Assembly: GCF_001956215.1 (NCBI RefSeq)
Contig: NZ_MRTQ01000001.1
Coordinates: forward strand, 328,808 to 392,807
Length of the DNA stretch: 64,000 bases
Reading direction: 5' to 3'
Source of the DNA: Paenibacillus sp. FSL R5-0490
GTDB taxonomy: Bacteria > Bacillota > Bacilli > Bacillales > Cytobacillaceae
How positions within the stretch are numbered: position 1 is the first letter of the stretch; each line of letters begins with the position of its first letter. This document shows positions 25,207 to 33,336 of the stretch, piece after piece. The position numbers and the translations under genes were made by a program. The notes under the pieces are model-generated. The model was not told the DNA's origin. It was given only the letters and a program-made list of their open reading frames with translations, and did no database searches.

Positions 25207-26232
25207 ATGACTAAGCGAAAATGGGGAATAGCACTTTTGTTAATTGTCTGTTTCATAGGATTAGCCGGGTGTTCAGGAAAAACTGCCGGCGATAATGAGC
25301 CGGAGAAAAAGGCCGCGGCAGAGAAGTCTAAAGAAGATAAGACAAAAGAGGAGGCAACGGCAGAGGAGCAGGCTAAAGAGGAGGAAAAGAAGGAAGAAAT
25401 AAAGCCGGTTGTGGTTAATGTCATTGATCCTGATACAAAAGCAGTGCTAAAGACCTTCAGGCCTGCTGAAATGGGATTTGGTGAGGATGATGAAAAATAT
25501 AAAGCAGATGTTGCCCAATGGGCCAAGGAAATAGCGCGCGGAACAGATACAATAAAAGGCTTTGATCAAAGGATGACCCTTGACAAAATTGGTCCCGATG
25601 GCAATATCATTAAAGGGCAGCCTGAGATTATACTTGAAGAAAGCGAATTAGTGGATAAGATCTTCGCTGCTTCTGTAAGCGGCGGGGATGTTGAGCTGCC
25701 GCTTTATGTTTCAGAAAGCGGTTATGATCCTGCTGATGTACCTCATTTAGGAGAAGTAGTCGTCGCATCCTATACTACCAATTTTAACAGCGGCGTGGCA
25801 GGCAGGACAAAAAACATTGAACTCTCAGCAGAAGCCATCAATAATATCATTCTTGGTGAGGGAGATCACTTTTCTTTTAATACAACAGTGGGGCCCAGTG
25901 ATGAAGCGCATGGATATCAGCCTGCAGAGGAAGCCATTAATGGCAAGCTCGTAATGGGGATTGGGGGCGGTATTTGCCAAACATCCTCCACTCTATACAA
26001 CGCAGTTGATAAAGTCGGGGTCAGTTATGTAGAAAAACACCACCATTCTGTAACGGTGGGTTATGTCCCAAAGGGCCGGGATGCAACCGTTTCCTATGGA
26101 GGCAAAGACTTCAGATTTGAAAACACAACCGGCATCCCGCTTCTTGTAAAAGCAAACTTCGGAAATGGTGTCTTAACAATTGAAATCAGAACCGCAAAAA
26201 AATATGAGGGAATGCTGAAGAAAGCAGTATAA
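25207..26232 (+). CDS. VanW-family lipoprotein
   Basis: 341 aa. Lipoprotein signal peptide with lipobox LAGC at residues 18-21, then a Lys/Glu-rich linker (about 30-65). The C-terminal VanW domain is intact: VVASYTTNFNSGVAGRTKNIELSA (quoted across), NNIILGEGDHFSFN, MGIGGGICQTSSTLYNAV and HHHSVTVGYVPKGRDATVSY. The domain is related to YkuD-like folds but its biochemical function is unknown; B. subtilis YoaR is comparable. GGGGG precedes the ATG. A sigma-E-like promoter would put it in sporulating mother cells. Confidence 0.85.
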   Translation: MTKRKWGIALLLIVCFIGLAGCSGKTAGDNEPEKKAAAEKSKEDKTKEEATAEEQAKEEEKKEEIKPVVVNVIDPDTKAVLKTFRPAEMGFGEDDEKYKADVAQWAKEIARGTDTIKGFDQRMTLDKIGPDGNIIKGQPEIILEESELVDKIFAASVSGGDVELPLYVSESGYDPADVPHLGEVVVASYTTNFNSGVAGRTKNIELSAEAINNIILGEGDHFSFNTTVGPSDEAHGYQPAEEAINGKLVMGIGGGICQTSSTLYNAVDKVGVSYVEKHHHSVTVGYVPKGRDATVSYGGKDFRFENTTGIPLLVKANFGNGVLTIEIRTAKKYEGMLKKAV

Positions 26233-26239
26233 CTGCATC

Positions 26240-26284
26240 AGGCACCTAAGCCATATTTCCGGTTTTGGTGCCTTAGCTGTTTTT
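26240..26284 (+). terminator. Rho-independent terminator after vanW-like gene
   Basis: AGGCACC/GGTGCCT with a 20-base loop, then GCTGTTTTTA. Confidence 0.6.
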
Positions 26285-26365
26285 AATGCACTGAATACTT
26301 ATTTAACGAAAAATAAGCAAATAGCGGAGGGGTTTGTCCACACCATTCCGGTCACTTTTAATACA

Positions 26366-26447
26366 ATAATATAGAAGATCTCCTCCCTAAGGATCTTTGG
26401 TCTGCATAGTCGCCGCTAATCTGCCAGCCGGATTAGCGGCATTTTTT
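26366..26447 (+). ncRNA. Candidate small RNA with C-rich loop
   Basis: Two hairpins in the 358-base gap between the VanW and chemoreceptor genes. The first pairs AAGATC with GATCTT and exposes TCCTCCCTAA in its loop, a sequence complementary to Shine-Dalgarno sites. The second (26412-26440) is a ten-base perfect stem GCCGCTAATC/GATTAGCGGC followed by ATTTTTTG, an intrinsic terminator. TTGTCC (26334-26339) and TTAATA form a weak promoter upstream. The arrangement fits an anti-SD regulatory RNA; it could also be a leader or decayed gene. Confidence 0.4.
26412..26447 (+). terminator. Intrinsic terminator of the candidate small RNA
   Basis: Ten-base perfect stem with nine-base loop followed by six T; no coding gene ends before it within 180 bases. 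Confidence 0.85.
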
Positions 26448-26590
26448 GTCTAATTATGCAAATGATTGCGAAAGGAGGAGAATATTCTGTAAATATATGA
26501 ACCAATAGGTAAAAAGTGCCTGACTTACCAGCAGTTTCATGTTAAATTATAAGTAGAATATCCTATCCTATCTGGAAATGAGGAAAAGGC

Positions 26591-28279
26591 ATGAAATTAT
26601 CTGTGGCAAAAAAACTGTTCCTCGGGTTTTTGTCTGTCCTTTTATTATTTGGTCTTGTAGCCGGTTTATCAAATTATGAACTCGGTAATGTTAACAGAAA
26701 TTATCAAAGTTTAATAGATGATAATGTCTCTGAAGTGATGCTTGTAAAAACACTGAAGGCAGAGCTTATGAATGAAGCAGGGGGAATCCGCGGCTATCTC
26801 CTGACAGGCGACTCTACATATCTGAGTGACTATGAAAGTTCCCGCAAGAGGATGGAGCATCATATAAATAAATTGAATGAATTAGCCGGCATTAAGAAGG
26901 AGAAGGAATTGGCGAAAGAGCTGGAATTGCTCCATAATCGCTACCAGAGCATTATTGACAAAGAAATTAAGTTTAAGCTTGAGGAAAATAATGCTTATAT
27001 GTCATTAGTTGAAACCTCCGATAAACAGGTCAGCCAGGATTTTAACAAAAAAGCGGATGAACTTGTAAAATATTATGAATCCCAATTAGATGCCGGGATA
27101 AATGAAACTGTCTCGGGCGTTAAATCCTCTCAGACGATTACTTTAATTATTACAATTACAGCCGTTATTGCTGCCATGCTGATCGCTTATTTTATAAGCA
27201 GAATGATATCCAGGCCGATTAATCTGGCAGCAGCAGCGATAGACAAAGTGGCAGGAGGAGACTTAAGTCAGACCTCTATTAATGTAAAAAACCGGGATGA
27301 AATAGGAACGTTTATTTTATCATTAAATAAGATGGTCCAGGATTTGAGGTCTGTAGTCAGCCAGGTAAGAAGCACATCAGAACAAGTTGCATCAAGCAGT
27401 GAGCAGCTGGCTGCAAGTGCAGAAGAAAGTTCTTTGGCTTCTGAACAGGTAGCAGCTATTTCACAGAAAAATGCTCTGGGAACTGAACAGCAGCTTTACC
27501 GTTTTAGAGAGGTATCTTCTTCAATGGATGAGATTTCTTCCGGAATGCAGCAGATTTCTTCAAGCAGCGAGCTGATGCTTGAAGCAGCGGAAAAGGCAGA
27601 TTTTTTAACTAAACAAGGCACTATTTCAGTCGATAATGTTGTAAGGCAAATGAATGAAATAAATACTACAGTAGGCAGTGCTGCTCAGCATATCTATACC
27701 CTCGAATCCCGATCAAAAGAAATCAGCAATATCGTGGAATTGATTACCACTATCGCAGAGCAGACAAATTTGCTCGCACTTAATGCAGCCATTGAAGCTG
27801 CAAGGGCAGGTGAGCATGGGCGAGGCTTTTCGGTTGTCGCTGATGAGGTCCGTAAATTGGCAGAGGGATCCAAGCAATCTGCCATTCAGATTCAGCAAAT
27901 GATAGGGCTTATTCAGGAAGAAACAAAGCATGCCGTTCTGGCAATGGAAAAAGGAAATGAACAGGTAAGGGATGGCCTCGAAGATACAATGGAAGCAAGT
28001 GTGGCTTTTGCTGAGATCGCCAATTCAATGGGTGATGTAACATATAAAGTCGAAGAAGTCTCATCCTCAGTAGAAGAATTGACTGCTTTAACCACCCAGA
28101 TTATTGATGTCATGTCAAATGTTCAGGACATTTCAGAAAAAAATGCAGCAGCTTCACAGGAAACTTCAGCTGCAACAGAAGAGCAGCTCGCCACCATGGA
28201 AGAAGTATCTTCATCAGCAGGGGCTCTTGCAAAACTTTCTGAAGAATTGCAGGAACTTGTTTCGAGATTTAAATTATAA
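26591..28279 (+). CDS. Methyl-accepting chemotaxis protein
   Basis: 562 aa. First membrane segment at about residues 8-27; extracellular helical sensor (about 30-175) of CHASE3/four-helix-bundle type ([20 protein letters not shown]); second membrane segment [24 protein letters not shown] ([20 protein letters not shown]); and the signalling hairpin tip [40 protein letters not shown]. It relays ligand binding to CheA/CheW in the inner membrane. Ligand unknown. GAGGAAAAGG precedes the ATG. Monocistronic. Confidence 0.95.
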   Translation: MKLSVAKKLFLGFLSVLLLFGLVAGLSNYELGNVNRNYQSLIDDNVSEVMLVKTLKAELMNEAGGIRGYLLTGDSTYLSDYESSRKRMEHHINKLNELAGIKKEKELAKELELLHNRYQSIIDKEIKFKLEENNAYMSLVETSDKQVSQDFNKKADELVKYYESQLDAGINETVSGVKSSQTITLIITITAVIAAMLIAYFISRMISRPINLAAAAIDKVAGGDLSQTSINVKNRDEIGTFILSLNKMVQDLRSVVSQVRSTSEQVASSSEQLAASAEESSLASEQVAAISQKNALGTEQQLYRFREVSSSMDEISSGMQQISSSSELMLEAAEKADFLTKQGTISVDNVVRQMNEINTTVGSAAQHIYTLESRSKEISNIVELITTIAEQTNLLALNAAIEAARAGEHGRGFSVVADEVRKLAEGSKQSAIQIQQMIGLIQEETKHAVLAMEKGNEQVRDGLEDTMEASVAFAEIANSMGDVTYKVEEVSSSVEELTALTTQIIDVMSNVQDISEKNAAASQETSAATEEQLATMEEVSSSAGALAKLSEELQELVSRFKL

Positions 28280-28306
28280 AAGGGACTCAACTGAGTCCCT
28301 TTTTGA
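28279..28306 (+). terminator. Rho-independent terminator
   Basis: AAAGGGACTCA/TGAGTCCCTTT with a two- to three-base loop and TTTTT. The right arm is partly duplicated (GAGTCCCTTTT, 28304-28315). Confidence 0.9.
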
Positions 28307-28323
28307 GTCCCTTTTGAAATTTA

Positions 28324-29310
28324 TTACAAGATTTTAATGGTTAAAGGATACAGATATGGAATAAACGGCTCCTCAATTTCTTTCCATTCCTTAATTTTAA
28401 TCATCGGGATCTCTGTTCCATTATAGGCTGCTTTATCTATGACTCCGCTAACTTTGACCCACATATTATCATAGAGTTTCGAAGCTTCCTCCATTTCTGA
28501 TAGAAAGCCAATCATACTTGCATCTGCCACACAATGGGTAATCAAAAACCTTGAAATGACAAGCTGATTGGAAACAAGTCCTTCTTCTTTATATATAAAT
28601 CCCTGAAATTCAATTTCTCTGCCAATGAATTTATCAATATCTTTACTGATTTCCTCATAATACAAACTAAAAACTTTATCATCCATTTTAATAGCAGGAG
28701 CCGAATAAAGGTCCTTTATTAATTGCTCAAACTCTTCATTGGATATTTCCTCTGCTTCCTCATTTACAGATAGGTCATGCTCCAGCTCCTCGACTTCTTC
28801 CAGCTCTTCTTCAAAAGAAAAGTCTTCAAGTTCAAAGTCTGATACATCTTCATTTTCATCAGAGCCAACCGATGTATTCACCTCTTGTTTTTGATTACCA
28901 AGTAGGGCAAGCCCACCTTTCTTTTCAGCAATGGAAGCATCAAGCGTTTTTGCAGGCAAGAAGAATCCTGTTAATAGCGGAAATAATATAATGGAACAAG
29001 ACACCAGCTTTTTTACTGTAAACGGTGTATCCCCATGATCATGATTATGTGAACAGGAATGCTCGTCATGGTGGGAGCAGTCCTGACCGTGATGATATTC
29101 GTGAACAGCGGTTTCTCTATTAAAAGTCCATATTCTTGTAATTTGAATAAAAAATAAAAATAAAAACAATATGGAAGCCGATTGGCTTAAGCGGACATAT
29201 TTGGGATTAATATACTTGGTTATGTCTCCTGTATAATGAAGCTGAAAAATCAGTCCGCAAAAAGCCAGAAGAATCAGCGCCCTCAACGCCTGCTGAAAAT
29301 GTATTTTCAT
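28324..29310 (-). CDS. YcgQ-like membrane protein (TIGR03943-type permease partner)
   Basis: 328 aa from ATG 29310 (AGGAGG seven bases upstream; an earlier ATG at 29340 lies in the preceding gene). Membrane segments at about residues 7-25, 35-55 and 100-118; a His/Asp/Cys-rich cytoplasmic or surface loop (HEYHHGQDCSHHDEHSCSH, about 75-95) that can bind metal; a strongly acidic stretch; and a C-terminal globular domain (VFSLYYEEI...GREIEFQGFIYKEEG). It overlaps in operon with the YcgR-like permease. Together with the Zur-like boxes upstream this suggests a role in zinc or other divalent metal handling, which is inference. Confidence 0.8.
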   Translation of the reverse strand: MKIHFQQALRALILLAFCGLIFQLHYTGDITKYINPKYVRLSQSASILFLFLFFIQITRIWTFNRETAVHEYHHGQDCSHHDEHSCSHNHDHGDTPFTVKKLVSCSIILFPLLTGFFLPAKTLDASIAEKKGGLALLGNQKQEVNTSVGSDENEDVSDFELEDFSFEEELEEVEELEHDLSVNEEAEEISNEEFEQLIKDLYSAPAIKMDDKVFSLYYEEISKDIDKFIGREIEFQGFIYKEEGLVSNQLVISRFLITHCVADASMIGFLSEMEEASKLYDNMWVKVSGVIDKAAYNGTEIPMIKIKEWKEIEEPFIPYLYPLTIKIL

Positions 29311-29320
29311 AGCAATCCTC

Positions 29321-30313
29321 CTAAATGAAATTCTGTACAAAAAGCAGCGTGAAAAAGACTGCTGAAGCTGTCAGAACTAATACGCCAAGAACAAACTTTA
29401 TCCGAAACACACTAAGCATCATGACTGTATTTTTAAAGTCGATCATGGGCCCGAAGATTAGGAATCCCAGTATGGAAGACTTAGGAAATATGCTGCTGAA
29501 TGAGGCACCAATAAAAGCGTCTGCCTCTGAGCATAGTGACAAAACATAGGCAAAGCCCATCATGATCAGTAAGGATGCAACCGGATTATCAGCATTTTGC
29601 AGAAATGTTTTTGCCGGCATATAGACTTGTACAATGGAAGCTAATAAAGCGCCAATAATCAAATATTTGGCCATGTCAAAAAACTCGTCAATCGAGTGGG
29701 TCAGCATAGACCAAATCCGATCCAGGAAAGAACGGTGGTTTTCGCTGCTGTGGGGTAAATGAAGATTTTTCTTCAATTCCCCCGACTTAAAGAAGATGCT
29801 CACGCTAAAGGCAACGATAATGGCAATTAGAAATCCCAGTCCCATTCGTAAGCCAGCCATTTCAAAATCATTTCCAAAAGCCATGAATGTAGAAGCAATG
29901 ACGATGGGATTAATCAAGGGCCCAGTCAGCATAAAACCAATCGCTGCATAAACTGGTACACCCTTAGACATAAGCCGGCGGATGATAGGAACAATTCCGC
30001 ATTCACACGCTGGAAAAAGTGCGCCAGCCACACAGCTCATGACAACAGCAGCCATTCTATTTTTCGGAATCCACCTTTTTATATGGTCTTCTGTAATGAA
30101 AATTTGGATAAACCCTGCAATCAGCACACCTATCAGCACAAAAGGCAATGCTTCTATTAGAATGCTGATAAAGATTACATTCAGGTTTAACAGGGAAGGC
30201 GGAATATCAAAAGATAAACCTAATCCAGAGCTGAAAGATATTAAATATACCAGAATGGCTATCAACATAATGCCCGTTATATCAATGATATGGCTGCGAA
30301 AAACTCGGTTCAT
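29321..30313 (-). CDS. YcgR-like permease (UPF0718/DUF318)
   Basis: 330 aa, about eight membrane segments. The family hallmarks are clear: SILIEALPFVLIGVLIAGFI, ALFPACECGIVPIIRRL (the conserved CxC pair with Pro), GFMLTGPLINPIVIASTFMA, and LCSEADAFIGASF in the second half. Biochemical activity is not established; some relatives are annotated as permeases. AGGAGG precedes the ATG by five bases. First gene of a two-gene operon with the His-rich YcgQ-like protein, behind a Zur-like box 20 bases before the start. Confidence 0.88.
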   Translation of the reverse strand: MNRVFRSHIIDITGIMLIAILVYLISFSSGLGLSFDIPPSLLNLNVIFISILIEALPFVLIGVLIAGFIQIFITEDHIKRWIPKNRMAAVVMSCVAGALFPACECGIVPIIRRLMSKGVPVYAAIGFMLTGPLINPIVIASTFMAFGNDFEMAGLRMGLGFLIAIIVAFSVSIFFKSGELKKNLHLPHSSENHRSFLDRIWSMLTHSIDEFFDMAKYLIIGALLASIVQVYMPAKTFLQNADNPVASLLIMMGFAYVLSLCSEADAFIGASFSSIFPKSSILGFLIFGPMIDFKNTVMMLSVFRIKFVLGVLVLTASAVFFTLLFVQNFI

Positions 30314-30332
30314 AGTATCCTCCTGTGATTAA

Positions 30333-30355
30333 AAATCGTAATGATTTCGTTTTAT
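30333..30355 (-). promoter_or_regulatory. Zur-like box in front of ycgRQ
   Basis: AAAATCGTAATGATTTCGTTTTA region; against the B. subtilis Zur consensus TAAATCGTAATNATTACGATTTA the left half matches 10/11 and the right half 9/11. It sits just upstream of the ribosome site, a repression position. Sequence quoted here in two halves: AAAATCGTAAT and ATTTCGTTTTA around G30344. Confidence 0.65.
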
Positions 30356-30477
30356 ACTGTATATTAAGTTTATGATATTGTAAATGGGATTATGAGCATT
30401 TTGAAAGGATAGGAGAATTGGAGGATAAAAGGATATAAAGTTTATCCTTGCAAACGCATGAAAATTTTAATGTGATT

Positions 30478-30500
30478 TAAATCGAAACAATTACGATTTA
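30478..30500. promoter_or_regulatory. Second, stronger Zur-like box
   Basis: Halves TAAATCGAAAC and ATTACGATTTA around A30489: a near-perfect 23-base palindrome in which only two of eleven pairs fail, differing from the Zur consensus at only two informative positions. It lies 165 bases before ycgR and 385 before the SDR gene, with no gene placed next to it. Confidence 0.65.
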
Positions 30501-30799
30501 TTAGATGCTTTCCATACTCACGGGCACTTCCAGAGATGGAGAGAAAACCAAATACCACGCACAGGGAAACAAAATGACATAAATAACAGAGCAATTGAAA
30601 AATTATGTTGCTTTTTCCTAGTCTTGCAGATATGCTCAAATTAGGAGATATACGGAAGGGGAATTGAAATTCTAAATGTGGCATAACTTGAATCATTTTA
30701 ATTTTATAAACGTCTGCCTGCTATTTTGGGGAGAGGTTTGTCTATTTATAAAATGATTGAACAAGGAATGTCTGCTGTGGAATTTTAAACCATAAATTC

Positions 30800-30830
30800 G
30801 CAGATACCTTGTTGTGTATCTGCATTTTTA
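30800..30830 (+). terminator. Orphan plus-strand terminator
   Basis: Eight-base stem GCAGATAC/GTATCTGC followed by ATTTTTA. No annotated gene precedes it on the plus strand; the preceding 300 bases begin at the Zur-like box. Confidence 0.65.
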
Positions 30831-30885
30831 TTGGAATTTAATCTCCATGCCAGTTCCGGCATGCCCTAAATGGAGGGAACGCTGA

Positions 30886-31641
30886 ATGATCGAAAAGCAG
30901 AATAAAACTGCAATAGTGACAGGTGTCAGCAGCCATCAGGGTATCGGTGCAGCTATTTGCCGAAAATTAGCCAGCCAGAATTTTAATATTTTTTTTACTT
31001 ATTGGGATTCGGAGCCCCTTTGGGGAAAAGTATTCACCAAGGAAATATCGGAAACTGGCGTCCTTTGCAAAGGTCTCGAAATTGACTTATCGGATGTTCA
31101 ATCAGCAGAAAAGATGCTGGAATCTGCTGCCTTGACAGTTGGAAATCCGATGATACTTGTTAATAATGCAGCTCATTCAACAAGAGATGGATATCTGGAG
31201 TTTAATTCTAAAACACTGGATGCGCACTATGCTGTTAATATGAGAGCCGTATTTCTTCTTTGCACAGAATTCGCCAAAAGATTTCAAGAATGGAATTTGC
31301 CATACGGCCGAATCATTAATATGACTTCCGGCCAAGAGATTGGCCCAATGCCCGGCGAATTGGCTTATGCTTCTACCAAAGCTGCCATAACAGCTTTTAC
31401 CAGGTCGCTTTCAACAGAAATTGCCCATTTAGGTATAACAGTAAATGCAATTAACCCTGGACCCACTGACTCATCATGGATGAATGAGGAGATAAGAAAT
31501 CACCTTTTGCCTAAGTTTCCAGCGGGCAGAATCGGCCAGCCCGAAGATGCAGCTAATCTGGCAGCATTCCTGGCAGGTGAAGATTCAAAGTGGATAACAG
31601 GACAGGTGATACATTCTGAGGGAAGGTTCATACGCGGCTAA
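30886..31641 (+). CDS. Short-chain dehydrogenase/reductase
   Basis: 251 aa, usual SDR length. The cofactor loop is TGVSSHQGIGAAI, a TGxxxGxG motif with extra residues, as in a FabG-like subgroup. VNNAAHS (NNAG-like), active-site Ser in MTSGQEIGP, and YASTK (YxxxK) are all present, with NPGPTDSSWM after the active site and a C-terminal ITGQVIHSEG. Predicted NAD(P)H-dependent reduction of a carbonyl or oxidation of an alcohol; substrate unknown. TGGAGGGA lies seven bases before the ATG. Monocistronic. Confidence 0.88.
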   Translation: MIEKQNKTAIVTGVSSHQGIGAAICRKLASQNFNIFFTYWDSEPLWGKVFTKEISETGVLCKGLEIDLSDVQSAEKMLESAALTVGNPMILVNNAAHSTRDGYLEFNSKTLDAHYAVNMRAVFLLCTEFAKRFQEWNLPYGRIINMTSGQEIGPMPGELAYASTKAAITAFTRSLSTEIAHLGITVNAINPGPTDSSWMNEEIRNHLLPKFPAGRIGQPEDAANLAAFLAGEDSKWITGQVIHSEGRFIRG

Positions 31642-31768
31642 CACGAAAGCAAGTGAAATTTACTTAACAAATTATAGCTATTTATATCATTTTCGATACA
31701 AAATACCCAAAAGGGTTTATTGATCTCCTCCAATGTGTATAAATAGAAGTTATAGAGGGGAGAGAACA

Positions 31769-32095
31769 ATGTTAAATTTATTAAATAACCCTGATTTTGT
31801 GCAAAAGTGTGAAACTGCTTCCCCGTTTGATATGGTTAAGTATTTAACAGGCGGCAACATTAGAGGATTGGAAAAAATCGCTTTGGGCACGCTTGCAAAC
31901 AGAAAACAGCTGCCGCCAAATGTCGTTAATGTTCTAATCGTTTATTTTTTCAGCACGTTTGCAAATAAAGTATATGACCGAAATGATCTTGCCAGGCTCT
32001 ATGATTACTGGGCGTCGAATCATGTATACAGTTTTGGAAAAGCACAGGAAATGACTAACGAAGATATAGAAAAAGTCCTGGCCGGCTTAAAATAA
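31769..32095 (+). CDS. Stand-alone DnaB_2/DnaD-like domain protein
   Basis: 108 aa from ATG 31769 (GAGGGGAG upstream; the frame is open from 31733 but has no site there). The pattern SPFDMVKYLTGGN, LPPNVVNVLIVYFF and LARLYDYWASNHVYSFGKA follows the C-terminal DnaB_2 domain of the Gram-positive replication initiation proteins DnaB/DnaD (consensus: L-x-GG, then LPxGVVNVLIxYV, then IAxxWxRxxIxTxxxA). The rest of DnaB is absent. In known proteins this domain binds single-stranded DNA or partners; here the role is unknown. Remote similarity, so only moderately sure. Confidence 0.55.
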   Translation: MLNLLNNPDFVQKCETASPFDMVKYLTGGNIRGLEKIALGTLANRKQLPPNVVNVLIVYFFSTFANKVYDRNDLARLYDYWASNHVYSFGKAQEMTNEDIEKVLAGLK

Positions 32096-32105
32096 TAGAT
32101 TATAT

Positions 32106-32138
32106 AAAAAGTTCATCCCAATTGGATGAACTTTTTTG
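32106..32138. terminator. Bidirectional terminator
   Basis: AAAAAGTTCATCC/GGATGAACTTTTT, 12-13 base stem with a five-base loop, between convergent genes. Confidence 0.9.
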
Positions 32139-32145
32139 ATATTAC

Positions 32146-32415
32146 TTATTTCTTTTTATTGCTGTATGCTCCTTCTATAGTCTGTTTCATCATTTGATGT
32201 CCAAGCACCGCCACGCCTGCTGCAACGATTCCATTAAGGAGCCCTTCAAAAGAAAAGCCAAATGCAAGACTGCCTGCAGAAACCGAAATCATTACAAGAA
32301 TCCATACGATGGACCAATCGGGAACTTTGGGTGTCTGTTTCAATGCATACCCAATTACCCACAAAGCCGGGACCAGCATGTAATAATTCTGATTTAAAAA
32401 ATCCAGTAAGTTCAA
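32146..32415 (-). CDS. Holin-like membrane protein (phage holin 5_2 type)
   Basis: 89 aa from a TTG at 32415; a GTG at 32424 overlaps the ribosome site AGGGGGTGA, so the TTG is preferred. NYYMLVPALWVIGYALKQTP, then VPDWSIVWILVMISVSAGSL and a third hydrophobic segment with GLLNGIVAAGVAVLGHQMMKQ match the small three-segment phage-holin family often found as single genes in Bacillaceae chromosomes. Basic tail NKKK. No phage lysis or structural genes are nearby, so it may be a domesticated remnant. Confidence 0.7.
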   Translation of the reverse strand: MNLLDFLNQNYYMLVPALWVIGYALKQTPKVPDWSIVWILVMISVSAGSLAFGFSFEGLLNGIVAAGVAVLGHQMMKQTIEGAYSNKKK

Positions 32416-32764
32416 TCCACTCACCCCCTGGCTAATGTTTTTAATATAGTTTATGAAATCCCCTTATAAGTTGTTTGTCTGCTTGTCTATAAAATAGAAG
32501 AGATTTTATTAATAAGCTTGGGAATTATTATGTTCAAAAAAGACGGAATAGTTTGATAAAATGCTGTCAAAGACGCGCAGAATAGTTGACATTCATTCCT
32601 ATAAGTGCTAAATTTGAATCAGCCGTTATGCATCGTGTTATATTTTGCTAGCTGCTTTTTCAACCGTTAGGCAATGGTCTGGATGAGTAATGAACGTAAA
32701 GTAATAAGCGTGTATATGGTGAATTTACACATGGCTTTTTCTAGCCAATAGGAGGATTTTTTTC
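32416..32764. other. Intergenic region: cold-shock gene promoter and long leader
   Basis: 349 bases; the left part shows nothing I can name, the right part is the promoter at 32586 and the ~145-base structured leader of the cold-shock gene. Confidence 0.5.
32586..32614 (+). promoter_or_regulatory. Promoter of the cold-shock gene with long 5' leader
   Basis: TTGACA (32586-32591), 17-base spacer, TAAATT (32609-32614). The leader to 32765 is about 145 bases, as usual for csp genes, where it acts as a temperature-responsive structure. Confidence 0.7.
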
Positions 32765-32965
32765 ATGAAAAACGGTAAAGTAAAATGGTTCAATGCTGAA
32801 AAAGGTTTCGGATTCATCGAAGGTGAAGACGGAAACGACGTATTTGTACATTACTCTGCTATCCAATCTGAAGGTTTCAAATCTTTAGAAGAAGGCCAAG
32901 AAGTTTCTTTCGAAGTTGTTGAAGGTGCACGCGGACCTCAAGCAGCTAACGTAACTAAACTATAA
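32765..32965 (+). CDS. cspD: Cold shock protein, CspD-like
   Basis: 66 aa. Complete cold-shock domain with both RNA-binding motifs: [19 protein letters not shown] (RNP1, KGFGFI) and DVFVHYSAI (RNP2, VFVHY). [10 protein letters not shown] and [11 protein letters not shown] are closer to B. subtilis CspD than to CspB. It binds single-stranded nucleic acid and melts mRNA structure. TAGGAGG precedes the ATG. The long leader suggests post-transcriptional cold induction. Confidence 0.95.
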   Translation: MKNGKVKWFNAEKGFGFIEGEDGNDVFVHYSAIQSEGFKSLEEGQEVSFEVVEGARGPQAANVTKL

Positions 32966-32982
32966 TCGACACACCCATACAA

Positions 32983-33018
32983 AAACAGCCTGGCCATTAG
33001 GTCAGGCTGTTTATTTTT
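32983..33018 (+). terminator. Terminator of the csp gene
   Basis: AACAGCCTG/CAGGCTGTT stem followed by TATTTTTTA. Confidence 0.8.
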
Positions 33019-33078
33019 TACAGAAATAACTTATTGGAAAATTTCATAATTCAACCATCAATACAGTATAAAAAAAAC

Positions 33079-33106
33079 TTGAAGTTTGGCGAGTTTCCTG
33101 TATAAT
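33079..33106 (+). promoter_or_regulatory. Promoter of the SAM-riboswitch transcript
   Basis: TTGAAG (33079-33084), 16-base spacer, TATAAT (33101-33106). Confidence 0.6.
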
Positions 33107-33147
33107 GTTCAAACGTGAGTTATTTTAGAATAATTTAATACTATTCA

Positions 33148-33304
33148 CTTATCAAGAGAGACGGAGGGGCTGGCCCGAAGATGTCTCGGCAGCGGGCTCT
33201 GCAGAGCGCTGTGCCAAATCCAGCAAGCACAGATGCTTGGCAGATAAGAAGAGAACGATTGATAGATCAAGATCTCTTCTTGCTTGAAGGGGTCTTTTTA
33301 TTTT
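33148..33304 (+). ncRNA. SAM-I (S-box) riboswitch with terminator
   Basis: The conserved S-box core is plain: CTTATCAAGAGAG, then ACGGAGGGGCTGGCCC, the CGGCAGC segment, GTGCCAAATCCAGCAA, and GCTTGGCAGATAAG closing helix P1 (CTTATC 33148-33153 with GATAAG 33243-33248). The expression platform is a terminator at 33270-33304 (AGATCTCTTC with GAAGGGGTCT, then TTTTTATT). AGAAGAGA (33248-33255) can instead pair with TCTCTTCT to form the antiterminator. SAM binding should therefore stop transcription of the NhaC-family transporter gene. Confidence 0.92.
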
Positions 33305-33336
33305 GCTTGGAAAATCCATTTATAAAGGAGAATTCA

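Larger units (their letters stand above)
30314..30885. other. 572-base intergenic region with two Zur-like boxes and an orphan terminator
   Basis: Besides the boxes and the hairpin at 30800-30830, it holds an 84-aa minus-strand frame (30442-30696) without ribosome site or recognisable domain, which I do not accept as a gene. It may be the remnant of a lost zinc-regulated gene. Confidence 0.4.

Noticed and set aside
24999..25526. 175-aa minus-strand frame opposite the VanW lipoprotein
   Set aside because: Its sequence is the low-complexity mirror of the Lys/Glu-rich linker (Ser/Phe/Ala runs), and it lacks a ribosome site.
30442..30696. 84-aa minus-strand frame in the Zur-box gap
   Set aside because: No ribosome site, contains a Zur-like box in its 3' half, and resembles no family; noted only as possible decayed DNA.
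32146..32415. Holin-like gene plus the lysozyme-like gene as evidence for a prophage
   Set aside because: They are 28 kb apart with housekeeping genes between and no phage structural, integrase or attachment sequences.
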